A DNA stretch of 10,596 bases from Nitrosospira sp. (GTDB taxonomy: Bacteria; Pseudomonadota; Gammaproteobacteria; Burkholderiales; Nitrosomonadaceae). Below, piece after piece: positions 1 through 7,162 of the stretch. The position numbers and the translations under genes were made by a program. Below the pieces are notes generated by a model, which worked only from the letters and a program-made list of their open reading frames with translations, had not been told where the DNA came from and searched no databases. Each line of letters begins with the position of its first letter. Within the stretch, counting starts at the first letter, position 1. Location of the stretch: NCBI GenBank assembly GCA_030453055.1, contig JAKDLC010000049.1, forward strand, positions 1-10,596, given 5' to 3'.

Positions 1-83
1 GCACGTTCACGTTCGAGGATGCCACCTATGCGTATTATCATCAACAAGCCGGAAATTTCGGAAAGACGGTTATTACTATCTGA
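1..83 (+). CDS. C-terminal end of an MDR-family (zinc-type alcohol dehydrogenase / quinone oxidoreductase) protein, partial
   Basis: The window opens inside a reading frame (frame 3) that ends at TGA 81-83. The 26 visible residues contain TFTFEDATYAYYHQQ followed by GNFGKTVITI. This matches the usual last strand and helix of MDR-superfamily NADPH:quinone oxidoreductases, where a 'F-F-E-A--AY-Y---G-HFGK-VI' pattern closes the protein. The start lies outside the window, so length, cofactor site and intactness cannot be judged. It converges on the phospholipase D gene, with only 50 bp between the two stops and no clear terminator hairpin. It is not the same gene as the MDR stub at 7163-7297, which is on the other strand, although both belong to the same subfamily. 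The family call rests on a short match. Confidence 0.6.
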   Translation, partial: TFTFEDATYAYYHQQAGNFGKTVITI

Positions 84-133
84 TCGGGCATATCCGGTTG
101 GCCGTCAAACCCTGCCCGTTACTCCGCTACAGA

Positions 134-1708
134 TCACAATAGCCACTCAATAGGCAACATCGACATGATCCAGACCCCGGCGCGTTGCCAAAAATTTGTG
201 CCAGGCTCTGTATCATGCCGTACCTGCTTCCCTTTCAGGCGCTCGATCCAATACAACTGTCCGGTATCCGAAAGGCGTACTTCGTAAGCATCAGCAGGAA
301 TGCGGTCATTGAACGCGGCATCTATTCGCTGCGCCAATGCCGGGCTGTCGATGACGAAGCCCATTTCGGTGTTAAGCTCTTCCGAACGCGGATCAAAGTT
401 GAACGAGCCAATGAAAACCCTCGAACGATCCACCGAGAACGTTTTCGCGTGCAGGCTTGAATCCGAGCTGCCCGTCAGGCCGGCGCTTTTGGCTGTCCCG
501 GCATCTGCCGACATACGCCGCAATTCGTAGAGCGTAATGCCGGCCTCAAGTAAGGGCTTGCGCCGCTTTGCATAACCGGCATGAACGGCGACCACATCCG
601 TGGCTTCCAGCGAGTTGGTCAACACCCGGACGTTCACGCCCCGTTTAGCCCAAGCTGTGAACGCGTCTACGCCTGCGGCGCCGGGCACGAAATAAGGCGA
701 TACGAGATCGACTTCGGTTGCCGGCTTGCCAATAATTTCTTTCAGCTTTTGGGACAAGAGCGCATCAGGCACGGCCAGACCGAGCCCTTTAGCGGCGTCA
801 TCGCTCATCATGCGCGTTGCGGCCCATTCCAATGGCAGCGTTCCCTCAACCAATTCCCGGACAAAAGACGAATTGCGCAGCGCGTTCATGTAAGCCACCG
901 CTGTGGGATCGCGTTCGAGCTGCGATGCAGCCGACGCGAGTTGCGCGAACACAGCGGGATCGGCGGGATCGGCGGGCGGCAGCAACCGGTTGACGGGGTA
1001 CGACGATTCGCTGGCCCAATAACGGTCAAAATCATTTGACACCTCATTTACGACCGGACCTATGGCCATTACGTCGAGATCGGCAAACAATACGTCATCC
1101 ATTGCGCCGAAATACTCGTCCCCAACATTGCGGCCGCCGATGATCGTAGCTTGATTGTCGGCGGTAAACGATTTGTTGTGCATGCGCCTGTTCGCCCGGG
1201 AGAAGTCAAAAATGTAGCCCATTGCACGCAGGTTGCGGATCACAAACGGGTTGAACAGCCGAACTTCAAAATTCGGGTGAGCATCAAGCGCGGCGAGCGT
1301 CGGGTCGAGCCCGAACGTATTATTATCATCCAGCAATACCCGCACGCGGACACCGCGCTCGGCCGCGTCGTGCAGCGTCTTGAACAACAAGGTGCCCGTC
1401 ATGTCTTTGTGCCAAATGTAATACTGAACATCAAGGGTACGCTCGGCGGCCTGTGCCAAGAGCACCCGCGCGGCAAATGCATCGTGTGCCTCACGCAGGG
1501 CGTAAATGCCGGAATGTCCGGGGTGCGCATCGACTCGCGGTGAAATCGCCTTCCCGAGCCGGGTAGTACCGGTATCTACAAGGGTTGTAGAAGTGTTACG
1601 GTTTTCCAGCGACGGCAAAGTGCTGAATACCCCAATCAGGCCTGCGCCCAGGCCAAGAGCCAGCATGCATAATGCGATGCCCCCGCGCACGCTCATCACG
1701 CCAGGCAC
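134..1708 (-). CDS. Phospholipase D-family protein, ClsC-like cardiolipin synthase
   Basis: The 524-residue product carries two phospholipase D HKD motifs: HNKSFTAD (H177, K179, D184) followed by GGRN, and HAKTFSVD (H420, K422, D427) followed by GSFNFDPRS. The two halves are expected to form one active site. A hydrophobic N-terminal segment (about residues 9-30) looks like a membrane anchor or uncleaved signal, with the rest probably periplasmic. The segment LDVQYYIWHKDMTG and the two-domain layout resemble E. coli ClsC (YmdC), which makes cardiolipin from phosphatidylglycerol and phosphatidylethanolamine, though other transphosphatidylase or phospholipase activity is possible. The start is GTG 1708 or ATG 1696; an in-frame TGA lies one codon before the GTG, so nothing longer is possible, and neither has a strong ribosome binding site. 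The gene stands alone. Both motifs and the C-terminus are intact. Confidence 0.88.
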   Translation of the reverse strand: MPGVMSVRGGIALCMLALGLGAGLIGVFSTLPSLENRNTSTTLVDTGTTRLGKAISPRVDAHPGHSGIYALREAHDAFAARVLLAQAAERTLDVQYYIWHKDMTGTLLFKTLHDAAERGVRVRVLLDDNNTFGLDPTLAALDAHPNFEVRLFNPFVIRNLRAMGYIFDFSRANRRMHNKSFTADNQATIIGGRNVGDEYFGAMDDVLFADLDVMAIGPVVNEVSNDFDRYWASESSYPVNRLLPPADPADPAVFAQLASAASQLERDPTAVAYMNALRNSSFVRELVEGTLPLEWAATRMMSDDAAKGLGLAVPDALLSQKLKEIIGKPATEVDLVSPYFVPGAAGVDAFTAWAKRGVNVRVLTNSLEATDVVAVHAGYAKRRKPLLEAGITLYELRRMSADAGTAKSAGLTGSSDSSLHAKTFSVDRSRVFIGSFNFDPRSEELNTEMGFVIDSPALAQRIDAAFNDRIPADAYEVRLSDTGQLYWIERLKGKQVRHDTEPGTNFWQRAGVWIMSMLPIEWLL

Positions 1709-2138
1709 CGGTCAGTGACCATATGAGGTGAAAGTACTGTGAATGTGGATCATGTGCCGAATCGTTACTTATCTTCCGCGGCCCCTGTACCCGAGTTGCC
1801 CCAGCGCTATGAGGCGTCTTCAACGTCCTTGAACGCGACCAGGATCGCCTGCTGATAACTCACCAGCAGATTGGATGCTAAATTACGTACCTCTTTTTTG
1901 TGGTCAAAGTTACCGCAGCATGGGGCAACGTTCGTGGGCTTCGGTATCTTTTTATTATGAGGCAATGCGGACGATAATAAAACTTGGTTAGACAAAGCTG
2001 TCGTTCTGGAGTAGTTTAACGAAAGCTCACTAATCGGCCCCCAGTCCACGGCTCACCAGTCCGCCGTTTGGATCTGTTGCGGGTTATGGCAAACGGGACG
2101 GGTTTGATATTCCATATGAATCTTTCCGGGAGAGCAAT
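1709..2138. other. Gene-poor stretch upstream of the exported-protein stub
   Basis: No frame here has coding character apart from the NodT-like scrap. The base composition is visibly more AT-rich and irregular than in the flanking genes. The leader of the phospholipase D gene must lie in the first part (complement strand), but I see no convincing -35/-10 pair. It reads as degraded DNA between functional genes. Confidence 0.45.
1807..1878 (-). pseudogene. Scrap of a NodT-type outer-membrane efflux protein
   Basis: On the complement strand an open frame ending at TAG 1807-1809 finishes with LLVSYQQAILVAFKDVEDAS. This is the pattern of the last long helix of RND outer-membrane efflux lipoproteins (OprM/NodT), where 'YRQTVL-AF-EVEDALA' is typical. 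Nothing upstream in the frame resembles the family, and the frame stops at once downstream, so only about 20 codons survive. The call rests on one short motif and could be chance, but the SYQQAIL-AF-DVEDA match is good. It suggests that an efflux operon once lay here. Confidence 0.4.
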
Positions 2139-2272
2139 ATGAGAAAAACAATACCTGAAAGCGCAACATCTGGTTTCATGCTGGCGATAGCATTGCTGCG
2201 GGAACTATACTAAATGCCGCATGGGCCGCGCCCGAGGATGGCTTGCCGGCCATCTTGAGCGTGCCAAGATGA
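2139..2272 (+). pseudogene. 5' stub of an exported protein, frameshifted inside the signal peptide
   Basis: ATG 2139 follows a good ribosome binding site (GGGAGAG at 2128-2134). The first frame encodes MRKTIPESATSGFMLAIALL and then reaches TAA at 2211 (24 codons). In another frame the same stretch continues as GTILNAAWAAPEDGLPAIL and stops at TGA 2270. Joining the two frames by restoring one G near 2198-2199 gives a textbook signal peptide: charged start, hydrophobic core, and an A-W-A-A cleavage region. The mature part ends after about 12 residues, so the body of the gene is gone. I do not recognise the protein. The lesion could be a real deletion or a base-call error, but the truncation would remain either way. 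Confidence 0.5.
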
Positions 2273-2320
2273 CCAATGCATCGTTGGGTAAAAAGTAAAA
2301 ATAGAGGGCAATATTTGCTA

Positions 2321-2338
2321 GTATGGAATAGTCCATAC
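2321..2338. promoter_or_regulatory. Palindromic operator candidate upstream of the OYE gene
   Basis: GTATGGAATAGTCCATAC is a perfect inverted repeat with 7-bp arms (GTATGGA/TCCATAC) and a 4-bp centre, ending 21 bp before the OYE start codon. It lies in a locally AT-rich stretch (2285-2340) where the promoter must be; TTGCTA at 2315-2320 directly adjoins it. OYE-type genes are commonly controlled by local TetR (NemR) or HxlR/MerR-type repressors that sense electrophiles. No regulator gene is present in the window, so the binding protein is unknown. Confidence 0.5.
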
Positions 2339-2359
2339 CCATTAGCTGGGAGAAAGATT

Positions 2360-3568
2360 ATGTCCGTGTCCACTATGAATATCCCGTTTGCCGAGGCGCG
2401 GCAGACGGCCGCGGAACGGCTGTTTCAGCCGGTCAGGCTAGGGTGCTATAACCTGCCGCTTCGCATCGTCATGGCGCCGCTCACGCGCTCTCGAGCCCGC
2501 CAGCCGGGTAATGTCCCGACCGCTCTCAACGCGAGCTACTATGCGCAGCGAGCGTCGGCCGCTTTCGTCATCAGCGAGGCGACGCAAGTATCGCAACAGG
2601 GGCAGGGCTACGCCTGGACCCCGGGTATTCACAGCCACGATCAGGTTGAGGGCTGGCGGCTGGTCACCGGCGCGCTGCATGGCGCCGGTGGCCTGATCTT
2701 CATGCAGCTTTGGCATGTTGGGCGCATCTCCCATCCGTCGCTGCAGCCGGACGGCATGATCCCGGTTGCGCCTTCGGCCATCCGGCCCGCGGGCGAAGCG
2801 TTCATCGAGAACGAGAAAGGCGAGGGCGCACTGGTTCCGTTCGCGACGCCGCGCGCCTTGCAGACTGAGGAGATGCACTACATCGTCCAGCAATACGTGC
2901 GCGGAGCAAGAAACGCACTGGAAGCCGGCTTCGACGGCGTCGAGGTGCACGCCGCCAACGGATATCTGCTCGATCAATTCATCTGCTCGCGGACCAACCG
3001 GCGCACAGACCCGTACGGCGGCCCGGTTGAGAACCGGGCGCGGCTGCTGACGGAAGTGATCGAGGCGGTGTGCGAAGTCTGGGGCCCGGATCGCGTCGGG
3101 GTGCGGCTGTCGCCGCTGGGCACCTTCAATGACATCGGCGACGACGATCCGGAGACAACCTTCGGTTACCTCGCCGAAAAGCTCAACGACTACGGGCTTG
3201 CCCACCTACACATCGTGAACCCGGCCGCAACTGCGATCGAGAAAGGGGCCGAACCCGACCCCGCGGCATCGCGCATGCTCCAGCTGATTCGTGAAAAATA
3301 CCGTGGCACGCTCATTGTCGCCGGGGGATTCGACCAGGACACTGCGGAGGCGTGGCTTAAGCAGGGCAAGGCCGATCTGATCGCCTTCGGGCGCAAGTTC
3401 CTGGCTAACCCCGACCTGCCGGAACGGTTTCGCCGGCACGCGCTTCTCAATGCCGACGATCCATCCACCTACTATGGTGGCGGCGCCAAAGGTTATACCG
3501 ACTACCCGACGCTTGCCCAGGAACGGGGCGAGGAGGCGAAACCGTGCGTGGATGACAGATGGCGCTAA
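2360..3568 (+). CDS. Old Yellow Enzyme family NADH/NADPH:flavin oxidoreductase
   Basis: The product has 402 residues. It is an FMN-dependent (alpha/beta)8-barrel ene-reductase that reduces activated C=C bonds, quinones, maleimides or nitro compounds in the cytoplasm using NAD(P)H. Visible family motifs are MAPLTRSRA (residues 38-46; T42 tunes the flavin), QLWHVGRISHP (116-126), and EVHAANGYLLDQF (195-207), which holds the substrate-binding H197 and N200 and the proton donor Y202. RTNRRTDPYGG-ENR (211-225) and FGRKFLANPDL (343-353) follow. It resembles NemA/xenobiotic reductase but is some 30-40 residues longer, mostly at the C-terminus (YYGGGAKGYTDYPTL onward). ATG 2360 is chosen because GGGAGA (2348-2353) lies at the right distance; the open frame extends to 2276 without a ribosome site. 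The stop overlaps the start of the broken antiporter gene by TAATG, suggesting a former operon. Confidence 0.92.
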   Translation: MSVSTMNIPFAEARQTAAERLFQPVRLGCYNLPLRIVMAPLTRSRARQPGNVPTALNASYYAQRASAAFVISEATQVSQQGQGYAWTPGIHSHDQVEGWRLVTGALHGAGGLIFMQLWHVGRISHPSLQPDGMIPVAPSAIRPAGEAFIENEKGEGALVPFATPRALQTEEMHYIVQQYVRGARNALEAGFDGVEVHAANGYLLDQFICSRTNRRTDPYGGPVENRARLLTEVIEAVCEVWGPDRVGVRLSPLGTFNDIGDDDPETTFGYLAEKLNDYGLAHLHIVNPAATAIEKGAEPDPAASRMLQLIREKYRGTLIVAGGFDQDTAEAWLKQGKADLIAFGRKFLANPDLPERFRRHALLNADDPSTYYGGGAKGYTDYPTLAQERGEEAKPCVDDRWR

Positions 3569-3990
3569 TGCCGCTACACCAGATCACTTTGGCATTGCTG
3601 CTCCTCGCGATACTCATAGGGGCGGTGTCGCAGCGGCTGCGGATACCGTATCCCATTGCGCTGGTGCTGGCGGGGCGCTGCTCGGCTTCGTTCCAGGGCT
3701 GCCGCAGTATTCATTTGATCCCCAATTCCTCCTGATGCTGGTCCTGCCGCCAATCCTTTACCAGGCCGGCTTTACCACCTCATGGCGCGACTTCAAGGCG
3801 AATCTGCGGCCGATCGGGGGCTGCTTGCGGTCGGACTGGTCGTCGCAACCACGCTGACGATCTTTGCGCCGCCTCTACGAGGAAGACCGCGAGCGCGCTT
3901 CGCCTCACGCCTTGGTGATGACTTATGACGTGGATTACCCGAAGAAATTGCGCCGGGCCGCACTACAGCGCCACGAGTTGATCGCGCTTC
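3559..3990 (+). pseudogene. Broken CPA1-family Na+/H+ antiporter (frameshifts and internal deletion)
   Basis: Three frames must be joined. The first, from ATG 3559 or 3568 (the latter overlapping the OYE stop as TAATG), gives LLAILIGAVSQRLRIPYPIA. After a break at the G-run 3672-3675 the next frame gives LLGFVPGLPQYSFDPQFLL, LPPILYQAGFTTSWRDFKAN and LRPIG. After a second break at the G-run 3816-3820 comes LLAVGLVVATTLTIFAPP. Around 3866-3873 the sequence jumps to LYEEDRERASPHA and LRRAALQRHELIALR, which looks like the cytoplasmic C-terminus. The order and motifs match the intact antiporter at 5304-6935 (PYPI, IPGLP, LPPILW, FTSWRDFRANLRPI). About two thirds of the gene, including the ion-binding SPPD and ND motifs, is missing, so it cannot be functional even if the two G losses are sequencing errors. 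The end is set where the convergent MDR gene begins. Confidence 0.85.
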
Positions 3991-3991
3991 G

Positions 3992-4957
3992 CTACGCGAT
4001 CTTAAGCACGACTTTGCCGCGCACATGCCTCGCCAGCACCACCTCGAGAGCGTCTGCCGCGCGCTCGAAGGGAATGATGTCCTGGATTTCCACCGTAAGA
4101 CGTCCGTCGTCGATCATGCGGGCGAGGCGCGTGAGCCGGTCGGCATCGGCTCGAACGACGTACTCGGTATCGACCCGTACGCCAGATCGCATGACGGACA
4201 CCGACCCGGGCAAGTCCACCATCCGCCCGCCATCGCGCAGCGTCCGCACGACCTGGTTCGCCGCCTCGCCCGTGACGCCGTTCAGCGCCTTGTCCACGCC
4301 GTCCGGATACCGGGCGCGGATCGCCGTGACGACATCCTCTGCCATGTAGTCGATCACCGTCTCGGCCCCAAGGGCGCGCACGAAGTCGTGGTTGCTGCGG
4401 CTTGCCGTCGCAACGACATGCGCCCCAAGGCCTGCAGCAATCTGCACGGCGAGGTGGCCGACTCCGCCGGCGGCGGCCGTGATCAACACGACATCGCCCT
4501 GCCGCACCTCGAGAATGTCTGTTAAGGTCTCATGCGCGGTCAGACCGACGATCGGTACCGCGCCCGCCCGCGTCAGGTCGAGCGAAGCGGGCGCGCGGGC
4601 GACGTAGGACGCGGGTACGAGCATGTACTCCGCCCAGGCGCCGTTGTGGTGCAACGGATAGCTGTAGGCATAGACGGGATCGCTCTCGGCGAAGCAGGTC
4701 ACCTCCCTGCCCACGGCCGCGACCGTGCCCGCGCCGGCCAAGCCGAGAACAAGCGGGAACGGCCGCTCCATCGGCCATTCGCCTTCGCGCACCAGAGCGT
4801 CCCAGTCACCCACCTCGGCGCCGTGCATCCGGATCAGCACGTCGCGCGGCTGCGGCTCCGGTACCGGAAGCTCCACTAGCAGCATCCGCTCTGGCCCGCC
4901 GTAGGCGTCGATTGCCCAAGCGCGCATGGTCGTCTTTGTTGTGCCTGTGTTGCTCAT
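3992..4957 (-). CDS. NADP-dependent oxidoreductase, MDR superfamily, quinone-oxidoreductase type
   Basis: The 321-residue product is a zinc-free MDR protein. The N-terminal GroES-like domain begins RAWAIDAYGGPERMLLVELPVP (about residues 12-33) and includes LGLAGAGTVAAVG (71-83). The Rossmann domain shows LITAAAGGVGHLAVQIA (158-174), with the AAxGGVG dinucleotide loop, and LGAETVIDY (196-204). The C-terminus VRGKVVLKIA is the standard final strand. No cysteine-rich structural zinc loop or catalytic zinc ligands are visible. The family reduces quinones or alpha,beta-unsaturated carbonyls with NADPH. ATG 4957 has AAGGAG seven bases upstream on the complement strand. The gene converges on the antiporter remnant; its stop lies almost at the point where that homology ends. 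The upstream region contains a strong inverted repeat (4975-5001), so it probably has its own promoter and repressor. It appears complete. Confidence 0.9.
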   Translation of the reverse strand: MSNTGTTKTTMRAWAIDAYGGPERMLLVELPVPEPQPRDVLIRMHGAEVGDWDALVREGEWPMERPFPLVLGLAGAGTVAAVGREVTCFAESDPVYAYSYPLHHNGAWAEYMLVPASYVARAPASLDLTRAGAVPIVGLTAHETLTDILEVRQGDVVLITAAAGGVGHLAVQIAAGLGAHVVATASRSNHDFVRALGAETVIDYMAEDVVTAIRARYPDGVDKALNGVTGEAANQVVRTLRDGGRMVDLPGSVSVMRSGVRVDTEYVVRADADRLTRLARMIDDGRLTVEIQDIIPFERAADALEVVLARHVRGKVVLKIA

Positions 4958-4974
4958 CGTCGAACTCCTTCGAT

Positions 4975-5001
4975 GCTATCGTACCACCGCCGGACGATAG
5001 C
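4975..5001. promoter_or_regulatory. Inverted repeat operator candidate upstream of the MDR gene
   Basis: GCTATCGT (4975-4982) and ACGATAGC (4994-5001) are perfect 8-bp arms separated by 11 bp (ACCACCGCCGG). The near arm is about 5 bp upstream of the AAGGAG ribosome binding site of the MDR gene on the complement strand, so a bound protein, or a hairpin in the mRNA leader, could control the gene. No T-run follows on either strand, which argues against a terminator. The regulator is not in the window. Confidence 0.5.
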
Positions 5002-5022
5002 GAGATCGCTCATTTGTCGGAA

Positions 5023-5050
5023 TATAGTCGGGGTCACAATGGTATAGTCG
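5023..5050. repeat. Direct repeat TATAGTCG, two copies 20 bp apart
   Basis: TATAGTCG occurs at 5023-5030 and again at 5043-5050, each preceded by GG within a few bases (GGAATATAGTCG and GGTATAGTCG). The spacing of about two helical turns puts both copies on the same DNA face, upstream of the MDR gene. They may be activator half-sites or chance; the second copy overlaps the end of the possible frame-shifted tail of the small ORF at 5034-5278. Confidence 0.25.
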
Positions 5051-5278
5051 CTGTGTGCGTGAAGTTCTTCTGTACCCAATTCAGAGATTTGATGATCGCC
5101 TGGCGCCATCCACCCATGACCATTGATTTTTCGTGGGTGACGGCAAAGCCGCGTTCATGTCTTTGACTTCAACGCCGGCGGATGTAAGCGCGGAGCGCGT
5201 TTCGACGTTTTCGCTCTCGCCCGGACGCCGCGCGCCTTCGATCGCACGCAACACGGCTTCCAGCCTGTCGTTCGGCAT
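5034..5278 (-). CDS. Small unidentified ORF after the antiporter, possibly frameshifted
   Basis: I do not recognise this protein. ATG 5278 opens a frame of 65 codons ending at TGA 5081, beginning MPNDRLEAVLRAIEGARRPG. Near 5155-5165 a second frame takes over as HERGFAVTHEKSMVMGG, then WRQAIIKSLNWVQKNF, and ends at TGA 5034. That second frame has the more gene-like codon choice (more G/C at third positions) than the 3' part of the first, so one gene of about 80 codons with a single frameshift is plausible. It starts 25 bp downstream of the antiporter stop in the same direction and could be co-transcribed. No clear ribosome binding site is seen. No membrane segment or known motif is visible. 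It could equally be non-coding. Confidence 0.3.
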
Positions 5279-5303
5279 AACGATCAGTTCGTGACTCTTA
5301 TCG

Positions 5304-6935
5304 TTAGTGATTCCTCCGGGTTCTGTTTCCTGGTAAGACACGTAGCTCACCGACCCCGGACCGCAGCGCCTCAACGTCGAGTTCATGTTCGAGACGATGG
5401 AGCACCTCATCGCTGATTGCGCCGTCATTTCGCAACCCGATCGCGGCCAGTCGCTCAGCCGTGAGGGTCTCGTGCCGCAATCGCCGGAATGCCTCCGCGG
5501 CCTCCGGCGTGCATTCGGCGTCAATAGTTTCGCATTGAGCAGAGCGCCTCAGGCGGCTGCCATAATGGTCCCGCATCCGTTCGATTTGTTCCGGCACGGG
5601 CCAGTCTTCGCTCGCCATTTCATCTAGGCGAGCAAGGGCGGCCGATGCCGTCTGTACCCGCGCCTGCCTCTCCTCATCCTCAAGACCTGGATCTTCCCTT
5701 ACTTTCAAGGCGCGAATCAGCAGAGGAAGCGACAGGCCTTGCAATACCAGCGTCGCCAAAATCACCATGAAGGCGATGAGGATGACTTCCGCACGAAAGG
5801 GAAATGGAGTTCCGGCGGCAGTTGTCAGCGGCAGGGCCAACGCCGAAGCGAGCGACACGATCCCGCGCATGCCGGTCCAGCCGATAATGAACAGATGAGA
5901 CCAGGGCGGCATCGGATCGTGCGCCCGCAAGCGCGGACTCACCAGTCGGGGCGCCCAGGCGGCGACCGGCACCCACAGCAGGCGCACGACGATGGCTGTC
6001 ACACTCACCAGGGCGCCTACCAGAATGAGGGTGTCAAGCTCGCCGGATGGGACAGCGTCACGAAGGGTGCCGAGCTGTAGGCCGATGAGAATGAAAATGA
6101 CGCCGTTGAGCACGAACACGAGAAGCTCCCAAACCGCCCGCGCCTGGATTCGAGTAGACGGTGCAACGGCCGCGCTGAAATGCCGGCGGAGATAGAAACC
6201 TCCGGCCACGCAGGCCAACACGGCTGAGCCGTGTGCCTGCTCGGCCAAGACCCAGGCAATATACGGAGCCAGGAGCGTGATCGCGATCTCGCTGAAGCTG
6301 TCCTTGGTCAAGACCAAAGCCCAGCGGGTTACGAAGCTCACCATAAGCCCGATCATGATCCCCACGGCCGCCGCCAGAACGAAGGCCAGCAGTGTTTCGC
6401 TTAGCACGAAGGCGCCGCTGACCGCCGCTGCAATTGCCGCGCGGTAGAGCACCAGCGCAGTCGCATCATTTACGAGACTCTCGCCCTCCAGGATCGTGAG
6501 GACGCGGTGAGGAAAGTGTAGCTGTTTTCCTATCGCGGTCGCCGAGACAGCATCGGGAGGAGAAACAATGGCCCCCAGCGCAATGGCTTCTGCCCACCCG
6601 ATCCCTGGCAGCGCAGCATGGGCGACAACCGCGACCGCGGCAGTTGTGACCAGCACCAGACCAACTGCGTGTAAGGTGATCGGGCGAAGGTTTGCGCGAA
6701 AATCCCGCCAGGAAGTGAAGTAGGCAGCGGCCCATAGGATGGGCGGGAGAAAGACCAGGAATACCAGGTCCGAATCAAGACGGATCACCGGTAGGCCGGG
6801 GATAAAGACCAGCGCCAGGCCCCCGATCACCAGCAGTATGGGATAGGGAATGACAAGCTTGCGCGCGACAGTCGTCAGGGCAAGCACGGCCATCAGCAGC
6901 AGAATGACTGTCTCGAGTTGTTGGAGACTGTTCAT
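5304..6935 (-). CDS. CPA1-family Na+/H+ antiporter
   Basis: The 543-residue inner-membrane protein exchanges a monovalent cation for protons, contributing to pH and salt homeostasis. About twelve hydrophobic segments fill the first 400 residues. Family motifs counted from M1 at 6935 are PYPILLVIGG (30-39), FLPPILWAAAYFTSWRDFRA (62-81), SPPDAVSATAI with the ion-binding D128, and EGESLVNDATALVLYR with the N156-D157 pair. GWTGMRGIVSLASALALP follows later. The last 130 residues or so form a charged, helical cytoplasmic tail. ATG 6935 is preferred over the in-frame ATG 6995 because 'LETVILLLM' begins there as in homologues, and because it overlaps the stop of the preceding remnant frame (TAATG). 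Neither start has a good ribosome site, so coupling to upstream translation is likely. A broken relative lies on the other strand at 3559-3990. Confidence 0.92.
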   Translation of the reverse strand: MNSLQQLETVILLLMAVLALTTVARKLVIPYPILLVIGGLALVFIPGLPVIRLDSDLVFLVFLPPILWAAAYFTSWRDFRANLRPITLHAVGLVLVTTAAVAVVAHAALPGIGWAEAIALGAIVSPPDAVSATAIGKQLHFPHRVLTILEGESLVNDATALVLYRAAIAAAVSGAFVLSETLLAFVLAAAVGIMIGLMVSFVTRWALVLTKDSFSEIAITLLAPYIAWVLAEQAHGSAVLACVAGGFYLRRHFSAAVAPSTRIQARAVWELLVFVLNGVIFILIGLQLGTLRDAVPSGELDTLILVGALVSVTAIVVRLLWVPVAAWAPRLVSPRLRAHDPMPPWSHLFIIGWTGMRGIVSLASALALPLTTAAGTPFPFRAEVILIAFMVILATLVLQGLSLPLLIRALKVREDPGLEDEERQARVQTASAALARLDEMASEDWPVPEQIERMRDHYGSRLRRSAQCETIDAECTPEAAEAFRRLRHETLTAERLAAIGLRNDGAISDEVLHRLEHELDVEALRSGVGELRVLPGNRTRRNH

Positions 6936-7104
6936 TATCTGTTTGGACGAAGCGTCAAGTAAGCGCCAGCGCGTCTCGTTTGACGACCTCGGCATCGGAG
7001 ACCGTCGCCGAGCGAAAGAAGAACGATCGCCGATAACACGATCCCGATCGGCAGCTCTTTACGAAAAATCGTCTTGATTCCAGCGCGACAGTTTTTTCGT
7101 TCAT
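6935..7104 (-). pseudogene. Stub of a hydrophobic transporter, possibly a ChaA-like Ca2+(Na+)/H+ antiporter
   Basis: ATG 7104 opens as MNEKTVALE; restoring one A (T on the + strand at 7078-7079) continues it as IKTIFRKELPIGIVLSAIVL, then LSLGDG. A short charged leader, an R-K-E-L-P motif and a hydrophobic helix resemble the N-terminus of ChaA/Cax-type cation/proton antiporters, but this is a weak identification; Na+/Ca2+ exchangers carry a similar 'RRELP' helix. The same frame runs on without homology, through RRAGAYLTLRPNR, to a TAA whose last base is the A of the antiporter ATG. The AYLTL ending could be the original C-terminus, which would mean an internal deletion that kept both ends. Its ribosome site is weak (GGTGA). 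Co-directional with the antiporter. Confidence 0.4.
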
Positions 7105-7162
7105 ACTTTTCACCAATCAGCCCTGGAGCGTCGCTTGCAAACTGATCTTCGCGTTCCCGCGA

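Noticed and set aside
581..1543. Long + strand open frames inside the phospholipase D gene
   Set aside because: They lie antisense to a gene with two intact HKD motifs and show no domain or ribosome site.
2438..3205. A 255-codon complement-strand frame inside the OYE gene
   Set aside because: Arginine-rich antisense shadow of a well-supported gene; no recognisable motif.
4975..5001. Rho-independent terminator between the small ORF and the MDR gene
   Set aside because: The 11-base loop is long and no T-run follows on either strand; an operator is the better reading.
6936..6995. Longer antiporter start at ATG 6995
   Set aside because: The extra 20 residues are not membrane-like, overlap the upstream remnant frame and have no ribosome site; ATG 6935 has the TAATG coupling and fits homologue starts.
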